Source: JACPAB01 sp964366725 (GTDB lineage Bacteria; Patescibacteriota; Minisyncoccia; 2-02-FULL-40-12; GWA2-44-9). Taken from it: a stretch of DNA of 18,110 bases. The stretch is from NCBI GenBank assembly GCA_964366725.1, contig CAYIUL010000007.1, positions 1 through 18,110 on the forward strand. The letters run 5' to 3'. Shown piece by piece: positions 13,332 to 18,110 of this stretch (positions within the stretch are counted from its first letter, which is position 1; each line of letters begins with the position of its first letter). Below the pieces are notes generated by a model. The model searched no databases. It worked only from the letters and a program-made list of their open reading frames with translations, and was not told the origin of the DNA. The position numbers and the translations under genes are program-made.

Positions 13332-13425
13332 CGCTTTGGTCTTATAAGCGTAGCCCCTCCCAATTACCGACCATTTGTCCGAAGGAGACCGAAGGCGCAG
13401 GCAATAGGTCGAGAATGGGGAGGGG
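13332..13425. other. Candidate structured RNA element
   Basis: CCCCTCCC (13354-13361) pairs with GGGAGGGG (13418-13425). Inside, CGACC (13368-13372) pairs with GGTCG (13407-13411) around a direct repeat of CCGAAGG. Upstream, CGCTT and AAGCG form a further small stem. It matches no RNA family I can recognise (not tRNA, tmRNA or RNase P by eye). Confidence 0.35.
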
Positions 13426-13488
13426 TGAGCGAGTGTTTTGTTTATAATTCTCTGTTGATTTTTTAAAACTTGTAATATCATTGAGCAT

Positions 13489-14028
13489 ATGGATTTTATT
13501 ATCAATTGGGTCTCATCTTTGGACTGGCCGATAATAAACCGGCTTTTGATAGCCACTCTTTTGGGGGCCTTTGTCGGTTTTGAACGCGAACGTTCCGGAA
13601 AAATAGCCGGGCTCCGAACCCATACTCTGGTGTCCGTGGGCGCGGCCCTGCTCACCGTCATTACCGAGAGGTTATTTTATATTTTCCCTTCCGTGAACGG
13701 CGAAATGGGGCTGGACTATCATATCGTGGCGAATATCGTCGTCGGTATCGGTTTTATCGGCGCCGGCACTATTTTAAGGCGGGAGGGTGGTAGGATCGAA
13801 GGCACCACCACCGCGGCCAGTTTGTGGGTTGTCGCCGCGATAGGTATCGCCAGCGGGTTCGGATTTTACCAGGAAGCCATCGCTACGACGCTCATCGCTT
13901 ACGGCATATTAGCCGGTCTCTGGCTGCTGGAAAAATATCTCACCCGGGAAATTCGATACAAAGGGCAGGGGATATATGGAGAACTAAAACATGGTGAAAA
14001 TCCCGGACCTGAACACTCTGAAAAATAA
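13489..14028 (+). CDS. MgtC/SapB-family membrane protein
   Basis: MgtC/SapB proteins are inner-membrane proteins linked in other bacteria to magnesium limitation and control of the ATP synthase; the role here is not known. The 179 residues contain the family core. After RLLIATLLGAFVGFERERSG comes KIAGLRTHTLVSVGAALL, then ANIVVGIGFIGAGTILRREG and IEGTTTAASLWVVAAIGIAS. Four to five membrane helices are visible. The protein ends soon after the last helix and lacks the extra C-terminal domain of the longer Salmonella-type MgtC. It overlaps the permease downstream by 38 bp, so the two are co-transcribed and probably coupled. A TATAAT at 13443 may belong to its promoter but has no good -35 partner. 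Confidence 0.9.
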   Translation: MDFIINWVSSLDWPIINRLLIATLLGAFVGFERERSGKIAGLRTHTLVSVGAALLTVITERLFYIFPSVNGEMGLDYHIVANIVVGIGFIGAGTILRREGGRIEGTTTAASLWVVAAIGIASGFGFYQEAIATTLIAYGILAGLWLLEKYLTREIRYKGQGIYGELKHGENPGPEHSEK

Positions 14029-15154
14029 GGGGAGTTTCTTTCTTGCCGTTTCCGCCCTTGCCGGCACGATGGTCGGCGTGGGTGTCTTCGGGATACCTTT
14101 TTCTTTTGCCAAATCCGGATTTTTGGTCGGCGCCGGTTTTCTGGTCGTCATCGGGCTGGTAACCATGTTATTGGATCTCATGTACGGCGAGGTCATACTA
14201 AGAACCCAAAAACTTCATCAAATAACCGGATACACCGAAGTGTATCTGGGCGGCGCTTTTAAAAAAGTCATATTTTTTTCTTTAGCCCTTACTTTCTATT
14301 CCGCTCTTCTGATCTATACCATTCTCGCCGGAGAGTTTTTGAGCAATATTTTCTCTTCGGTTACTTACATTCATCCGACTGCTTACAGTTTGATCTTCTT
14401 CTTTCCGATGTCATTCCTGGTTTTAGCCGGCATAAAAAGAGTTTCCTGGCTGGAGCTTGTGTTGGCCGCGCTGTTCTCCCTGGTCATATTTGCCATTCTT
14501 GTCGTGGGCTGGCCGAAAATTGATTTTGCCAATTTTTCGGGTGTTCAGCCGGAGTTCTGGTTCCTGCCCTACGGCATATTGCTTTTTGCTTTTGCCGGTT
14601 TCTCCGCTGTGCCTATCCAAAGAGAACTGCTTGGGAACAAAGAAGAAATGCTCAAGAAGGCTATTATTTCTACCGTGGTCTTTGTGGGTATTTTGTATTT
14701 TGTTTTTGCCTTCACTGTAATGGGAATTTCCGGCGAAATAACGACGCCGGATGCCATATCGGGTCTTTACGAATTTCTCGGGGGCACAATAGTTTTTCTC
14801 GGTTCTTTGTTCGGCATTCTTGCCGTGAGCACGTCTTTCCTCATGCTCGGCTCCGCATTTATGGAAACGTTCAATCTGGATTACGGGATCCCGAGGAAAT
14901 ACGCCTGGCTGCTCACGATGGCTCCGCCGTTCATATTGTTTCTCGGCGGGTTGAGGGGTTTCATTGATATTATGGGTCTGGCGGGTTCGGTGGCCATCGG
15001 TCTTGAGGGTATAATATTGATCCTTGTTTACACGAAAGCAAAGTCAAAAGGCAATAGGATCCCGGAATACAGTTTGGAGCTTCCAAAAGCAATTTATTAT
15101 TTTTTGATGCTCGTATTCTTAGCCGGCATTGTTTACTCGGTGTTTGTCGGCTAA
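13991..15154 (+). CDS. Amino-acid permease (APC superfamily, aromatic amino-acid/AAAP-like)
   Basis: A polytopic transporter of 387 residues with about eleven hydrophobic helices. The first helix reads LAVSALAGTMVGVGVFGIPF then SFAKSGFLVGAGF, matching the broken helix of amino-acid permeases where substrate and ion bind. LTFYSALLIYTILAGEFLSN, YGILLFAFAGFSAVPIQREL and GSLFGILAVSTSFLMLGSAF match later helices of this superfamily. GGAG lies 9 nt before the ATG, which sits inside the end of mgtC. The overlapping order mgtC-permease suggests coordinated membrane transport. Substrate cannot be assigned; an uptake role for amino acids would fit an organism with limited biosynthesis. Confidence 0.82.
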   Translation: MVKIPDLNTLKNKGSFFLAVSALAGTMVGVGVFGIPFSFAKSGFLVGAGFLVVIGLVTMLLDLMYGEVILRTQKLHQITGYTEVYLGGAFKKVIFFSLALTFYSALLIYTILAGEFLSNIFSSVTYIHPTAYSLIFFFPMSFLVLAGIKRVSWLELVLAALFSLVIFAILVVGWPKIDFANFSGVQPEFWFLPYGILLFAFAGFSAVPIQRELLGNKEEMLKKAIISTVVFVGILYFVFAFTVMGISGEITTPDAISGLYEFLGGTIVFLGSLFGILAVSTSFLMLGSAFMETFNLDYGIPRKYAWLLTMAPPFILFLGGLRGFIDIMGLAGSVAIGLEGIILILVYTKAKSKGNRIPEYSLELPKAIYYFLMLVFLAGIVYSVFVG

Positions 15155-15188
15155 TTGCTTGAATAGCATCTTATTTCAGCCCGTTCCG

Positions 15189-15213
15189 GCCGCTCCAGCG
15201 GCGGGTTTCTCGC
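15189..15213 (+). terminator. Possible weak terminator after the permease
   Basis: GCCGC (15189-15193) pairs with GCGGC (15198-15202) over a 4-nt loop, followed by GGGTTTCTC. The T-tract is poor, so this is tentative. Confidence 0.35.
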
Positions 15214-15246
15214 AATTAACTAAAGACAGAGGGCGGTTATTGAATT

Positions 15247-15266
15247 AAAAAAGACCCCGTAGGGTC
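15247..15266 (-). terminator. Rho-independent terminator of the PP2C gene
   Basis: On the minus strand GACCC-TACG-GGGTC is followed directly by TTTTTT (plus-strand positions 15266 down to 15247). It lies about 14 bp past the stop codon of the phosphatase gene. Confidence 0.85.
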
Positions 15267-15279
15267 ATGTTGCAATTCT

Positions 15280-16005
15280 TTACTTAATCCACACAATCGC
15301 GGTAGCGTTGTCGTGTAATCCTCTTTCTTCGGCCCAAGCCATCAGCATATCGGCATCTGCACCATTCTTTGCGAATTCCTTGATTTCTTTTAATAGATCC
15401 TCAGTATTTTCATGGCTTGGGTCAAAGAGCCCGTCGCTGGCCACCAAAACCCAAACGGGATTGTGAACAGTATATATTTCTGGTTCTCTTGAGAGGATAC
15501 TGTCCAAAGGTGCGTCGCCCAAAGCTCGAGACATTTGTAGCCCATCTTCTCTTGAACCCCAAATATAACCTTGTGAGTAATGCCCTCCTCGTGCCTCTGC
15601 CGCTTTTCTTTCGGCAGCATTACTTCGTACGTTATGCTCGGGGCTGACGTGAAGCCGTCCTTTACCATCAAGAATGACTATAGGAGAATCGCCCAAGATC
15701 GCAACGGATGCGGTCTTTGATTTTTCGGAAATGATCACGCCCGAAAAAGTCGAGCCGGCTTCATACAGACAGGTGGCCGAATTCAGGTTGGCAACTAGTG
15801 AAGCCAATCTGTATTCAGGTTTCCCGTCATCAAGCGACATTGTTCTAAAAATATTCTTTGCGCAAAAATCCGAAACTGTTGCTCCGCCATGCCCATCCAT
15901 AACGGCCAACAAGAGCCATTTTCTAGAGGGAATATAGGTCTCGTAATGCCTGTCTTCCTGATATGGTCTGGGACCCTGTTTGGTTGCAAAAGTAGTTGAT
16001 TTCAA
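15280..16005 (-). CDS. PP2C-type protein serine/threonine phosphatase, TTG start
   Basis: PP2C (PPM) enzymes are metal-dependent phosphatases of phospho-Ser/Thr. I place the start at the TTG at 16005-16003, because AAGGAGG lies 6 nt upstream and the promoter at 16038-16065 would put the ATG at 16032 at about the transcription start. This gives 241 residues. All main motifs are present: PRPYQEDRH (about 13-20), VMDGHGG (Asp37), AGSTFSGVI, AILGDSPIVI, MSRALGD (about 148-154), VASDGLFD (Asp191) and DNATAIVWI (Asp232). The usual Arg after GDS is Pro. No kinase or regulator is nearby. It is a one-gene unit with its own promoter and terminator. Soluble and cytoplasmic; no membrane helix. Confidence 0.93.
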   Translation of the reverse strand: MKSTTFATKQGPRPYQEDRHYETYIPSRKWLLLAVMDGHGGATVSDFCAKNIFRTMSLDDGKPEYRLASLVANLNSATCLYEAGSTFSGVIISEKSKTASVAILGDSPIVILDGKGRLHVSPEHNVRSNAAERKAAEARGGHYSQGYIWGSREDGLQMSRALGDAPLDSILSREPEIYTVHNPVWVLVASDGLFDPSHENTEDLLKEIKEFAKNGADADMLMAWAEERGLHDNATAIVWIK

Positions 16006-16011
16006 GAACTG

Positions 16012-16018
16012 CCTCCTT
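16012..16018 (-). promoter_or_regulatory. Ribosome binding site that fixes the PP2C start
   Basis: Minus-strand AAGGAGG, a perfect Shine-Dalgarno, with a 6-nt spacer to TTG at 16005. An upstream in-frame ATG at 16032 would place this site inside the coding region. Confidence 0.85.
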
Positions 16019-16037
16019 GTCAAAAATTCCAATTTTT

Positions 16038-16065
16038 AATATACAACTTTGCCGAGTAGTGTCAA
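16038..16065 (-). promoter_or_regulatory. Sigma-70-type promoter of the PP2C gene
   Basis: On the minus strand TTGACA (16065-16060), a 16-bp spacer and TATATT (16043-16038). Transcription would start near 16031. It lies in the 97-bp divergent spacer with the zinc-ribbon gene. Confidence 0.78.
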
Positions 16066-16102
16066 TGTTTTGTGGAATTGTTTTACGGAGTAAAATGAGG
16101 TT

Positions 16103-16630
16103 ATGTCTTATAAAACTTCAAACAGATCCAGGGCTTTCAAGTTGAATATGGTCAAACTGCCCCGTTCCAAAAAAGACGAGCAGGAATTCGGCCCGGGCAA
16201 GAAAGAATATGTCGTATGCCCCGAATGCAATAGCGCTTATTTCGATAAGTCGTGGCACCATCTTTTGCATGAGGAAAAATCAAGCCATCTGCAGAAAGAC
16301 AAGAAAGTCGTTTTTAAAACCTGTCCGGCTTGTAATATGAAGAACAAGAAAATGTATGAAGGGGAAGTCACCGTGATTCTCGGCAATATTAAGATAAAGC
16401 AGGATGTCATGAACTCCATCAAAAATTCAGACGAAATGGCCCGGCAAAGGGATGTCCTCGATCGGGTGTTATGGCTTGAAGATAAAGGCAATACCATAAA
16501 AGTATTTACCTCGGAGAATCAGCTTGCCGTTAAAATAGGCAAAAAGCTTTCTTCCGCTCATCCCGGAGGCAAATTTGAGGTCAAACATAGCAAAGACGAA
16601 GACGTCAGCCGGGTACTCGTTGAAATCTAA
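16103..16630 (+). CDS. Zinc-ribbon protein resembling the BCAM0308 family
   Basis: The 175-residue protein has a basic N-terminus and a four-cysteine zinc ribbon: VVCPECNSAYFDKSW (Cys39, Cys42) and FKTCPACNMKNK (Cys74, Cys77). The rest follows a pattern I associate with BCAM0308-type proteins: GEVTVILGNIKIKQDVMNSI then RVLWLEDKGNTIKVFTSENQ, LAVKIGKKLSSAHPGGKFEV and a hydrophobic C-terminal end. That family name is recalled, not searched, and its function is not established; the ribbon arrangement recalls the N-terminus of the ribosome-export factor NMD3. It diverges from the PP2C gene and overlaps the next gene by 56 bp. A perfect TTTTAC/GTAAAA inverted repeat lies just upstream of its start. 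Confidence 0.7.
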   Translation: MSYKTSNRSRAFKLNMVKLPRSKKDEQEFGPGKKEYVVCPECNSAYFDKSWHHLLHEEKSSHLQKDKKVVFKTCPACNMKNKKMYEGEVTVILGNIKIKQDVMNSIKNSDEMARQRDVLDRVLWLEDKGNTIKVFTSENQLAVKIGKKLSSAHPGGKFEVKHSKDEDVSRVLVEI

Positions 16631-17924
16631 CTTGAAACGATTAGAACAGTTTTTATTCTATCTGCTTCTCTTTTCTACTCCGTTCCAGACGCGGAAGATC
16701 TTGTGGCAGCAAAATTGGTATTTCAACGAGTGGCAGGCGATCTCGATATACGGCACAGACATTTTACTGGCCATACTGATCGGATTTTGGTTCTTCCGGG
16801 GCGCGAAACCGAAAGTGGCCCATTATGATTATTTTCTGTTTGCGTTTGTGGCAATCTCGGCTTTATCGATAAAGAATTCTTCGAATATTTACATAAGCGC
16901 CTGGAGCGTCCTGAAACTTGTCGAGTTCGTTGTTTTCTATTTTTATATAAAGAGCTACGCGATAAATGCTTTTGGTTTTATTCCGTCGTTGCTTGCCTTG
17001 ATATCCGGAGCCCTGTTTCAGTCGGTTGTTGCGATATGGCAATTCTTTCGGCAGTCGGACCTGGGGTTGAGAATTCTCGGCGAAAGCTTGCTTGGAAAGG
17101 ATATGACCGGCATCGCCTCCTTTTTTAACCTGCACGGCGAAAAGGTGATAAGGGCTTACGGCACGACTCCTCACCCGAATGTCCTGGCTGCTTATCTCTT
17201 TCTTGCCATCTTTGCTTTTTATTTTCTCTGGATCTATAAAAATATAAGCAAGCTCTACTTGCTTGTTTACGGACTGGCTCTTTTGGCGTTCTTTTTTACT
17301 TTTGCCAGAGTAATGATACTTCTGTTCTTTCTTAATTTTTTAACAAGAGCTCTCCTCGTGCGTTTGAAGTTCAAAGGTAAATACTGGAATAGAAAATTAG
17401 CGCTGCTCTTTTTGGCTACCCTGATCGTTGTTGTCGCTTTCAGCGTATTTTATTGGCCGGAAGCGGTAAGCAGAATTAAGATATCTTCCGGAGAAGAAGC
17501 GGTTCAATTGAGAATTTTTTACAATAAAGAATCCTTGAGCTCTTTGAACTGGTTCGGGGTCGGTTCCGGTAATTTTGTTAACTGGCTTATGGCCAAAGAC
17601 CCGAATATTCCACGGTATCTCTATCAGCCGGTTCACAACATTTATTTATTGGCCTATTCGGAAACAGGAATTTTAGGAGTGTCTGCTTTTCTTTTATTCC
17701 TCTTCTTTTTAGCCAAAGATTTCATATACCGGACTCATATGGCAAAACTCTACCATTACTCATTTTTTCTTATTTTTCTGTCGACCCTGTTTATGGGATT
17801 TTTTGACCATTTTCTCCTCACTCTTCAACAGGGGAGATTGATGTTTTGGCTGATTGCCGCTCTCTTGACTATTGATGAGAATGATGACATAATTAAAACT
17901 AAAGATAGTTCTTCAGGAGGGTAA
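16575..17924 (+). CDS. O-antigen ligase/Wzy-polymerase-like polytopic membrane protein
   Basis: WaaL/Wzy-type proteins transfer or polymerise undecaprenyl-linked glycans on the outer face of the membrane. The 449 residues have about ten to twelve hydrophobic helices and two family marks: GTTPHPNVLAAYLFLAIFAF (about 196-215) and YQPVHNIYLLAYSETGILGV (about 352-371) in the large loop near the C-terminal end. The TTG at 16575 has GGAGG five nt upstream, inside the zinc-ribbon gene; a TTG at 16620 gives a shorter N-terminus and a smaller overlap. Acceptor and glycan are unknown; in a cell of this type it may attach sugars to proteins or lipids. The last codons carry the Shine-Dalgarno for the small ORF that follows. 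Confidence 0.84.
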   Translation: MRSNIAKTKTSAGYSLKSNLKRLEQFLFYLLLFSTPFQTRKILWQQNWYFNEWQAISIYGTDILLAILIGFWFFRGAKPKVAHYDYFLFAFVAISALSIKNSSNIYISAWSVLKLVEFVVFYFYIKSYAINAFGFIPSLLALISGALFQSVVAIWQFFRQSDLGLRILGESLLGKDMTGIASFFNLHGEKVIRAYGTTPHPNVLAAYLFLAIFAFYFLWIYKNISKLYLLVYGLALLAFFFTFARVMILLFFLNFLTRALLVRLKFKGKYWNRKLALLFLATLIVVVAFSVFYWPEAVSRIKISSGEEAVQLRIFYNKESLSSLNWFGVGSGNFVNWLMAKDPNIPRYLYQPVHNIYLLAYSETGILGVSAFLLFLFFLAKDFIYRTHMAKLYHYSFFLIFLSTLFMGFFDHFLLTLQQGRLMFWLIAALLTIDENDDIIKTKDSSSGG

Positions 17925-17926
17925 AC

Positions 17927-18085
17927 ATGGCGAGGGGAAGGACAAAGCGGGAGAAGAGGGTTCGGCGGGAACGGCATCGCAACGGGACACCTAACCAGGG
18001 TCATGGCTGGGCGGCTAGACAGGCGGCCAAGCACAGCGGACGCGGGTGTTCCACCTCAGTCAGGAAATTGAGGCCGGGCTGGTAG
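17927..18085 (+). CDS. Small Arg-rich basic peptide, unrecognised
   Basis: This 52-residue ORF begins MARGRTKREKRVRRERHRNG and ends CSTSVRKLRPGW. It has a very high Arg/Lys/His content and a single cysteine, and no membrane helix. I recognise no family; a nucleic-acid-binding role is plausible from charge alone. CAGGAGGG lies 5 nt before the ATG and overlaps the stop of the previous gene, one of the best ribosome binding sites in the window. The stretch is clearly GC-richer than the preceding gene, with CGG/CGC/AGG arginine codons, recalling the composition of the SPFH cassette. It could be a true small gene at the start of an acquired segment continuing past the window, or a chance ORF. The Shine-Dalgarno favours the former. 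Confidence 0.55.
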   Translation: MARGRTKREKRVRRERHRNGTPNQGHGWAARQAAKHSGRGCSTSVRKLRPGW

Positions 18086-18110
18086 TCAGGGGTTCGTTGG
18101 GGCGACAAGA

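Larger units (their letters stand above)
13109..13488. other. 380-bp non-coding spacer between lon and mgtC, rich in potential RNA structure
   Basis: I see no convincing coding region on either strand; the minus-strand ORF here is Arg/Ser/Lys-rich and lacks family motifs. The spacer holds a terminator-like hairpin (13192-13263), a second set of pairings (13332-13425), and an AT-rich stretch before mgtC with a TATAAT at 13443-13448 but no convincing -35 box. Confidence 0.6.

Noticed and set aside
3404..13388. Shared 11-mer GTCCGAAGGAG in the spacers after the Mur ligase and after lon
   Set aside because: Matches of this length are expected by chance in 18 kb, and flanking bases do not extend the similarity.
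13300..13430. RNase P RNA, tmRNA or tRNA in the structured spacer
   Set aside because: None of their conserved cores or a tRNA cloverleaf could be read on either strand.
13203..13661. 152-residue minus-strand ORF spanning the lon-mgtC spacer and the start of mgtC
   Set aside because: Low-complexity Arg/Ser/Lys/Thr composition, overlap with a solid MgtC gene and with terminator-like hairpins; better explained as non-coding.
13131..15192. Shared CAGCCCGTTCCG in the spacers after lon and after the permease
   Set aside because: A 12-base match with no extension is compatible with chance; not enough to call a repeat family.
1..18110. CRISPR array or Cas-type system
   Set aside because: No regularly spaced repeats with unique spacers were seen; the only tandem array is the 9-bp repeat at 5802-5837, which has no spacers.

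Overview
The window reads as a chromosomal segment from a small-genome bacterium, most likely a member of the Candidate Phyla Radiation (Patescibacteria, Parcubacteria-like). This rests on gene content and style: short, tightly packed genes, weak or absent ribosome binding sites for most of them, a Mur ligase next to a FemAB-type transferase, a presenilin-type protease, and AT-rich simple repeats that invade both spacers and reading frames. The assignment is inference and no taxonomic marker gene is present.

Region 1 (1-5666): the start of uvrB on the minus strand, carrying an apparent one-base frameshift, diverges over only 21 bp from ruvA. ruvA is followed by a FemAB-type aminoacyl transferase and a MurE-like ligase, a likely DNA-repair plus peptidoglycan operon. 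Next come an unrecognised 164-residue ORF ending in a rho-independent terminator, a membrane-anchored cupredoxin-like protein without obvious copper ligands, a small membrane protein, and an intramembrane aspartyl protease overlapping it by 4 bp (ATGA).

Region 2 (5667-9950): a large imperfect inverted repeat and a four-copy 9-bp tandem repeat precede a metallo-beta-lactamase/beta-CASP RNase. After this gene there is a 38-bp perfect palindrome, then a complete IS481-like insertion sequence (7304-8248) with terminal inverted repeats and a 5-bp target duplication. Directly beyond the IS is a self-contained, visibly more GC-rich cassette: a near-consensus promoter, a hairpin-rich leader, a small membrane/coiled-coil protein, an SPFH/band-7 protein and a strong terminator. 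This cassette looks acquired and is the best candidate here for an undescribed system.

Region 3 (10000-18110): a LOG-family protein, Lon protease, a 380-bp structure-rich spacer, MgtC/SapB and an amino-acid permease (overlapping genes), then a minus-strand PP2C phosphatase. The phosphatase has its own promoter, a TTG start behind a perfect Shine-Dalgarno, and its own terminator. Divergent from it are a zinc-ribbon protein of a BCAM0308-like type and an O-antigen-ligase-like polytopic protein. The window ends in a GC-rich stretch encoding a 52-residue, Arg-rich peptide behind a strong Shine-Dalgarno.

Taken together, the host genes cover envelope building (FemX/MurE, O-antigen ligase), proteolysis and RNA turnover (Lon, presenilin-like protease, beta-CASP nuclease), DNA repair and ion/amino-acid transport. 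The two GC-rich segments stand apart in composition and in their strong translation signals.
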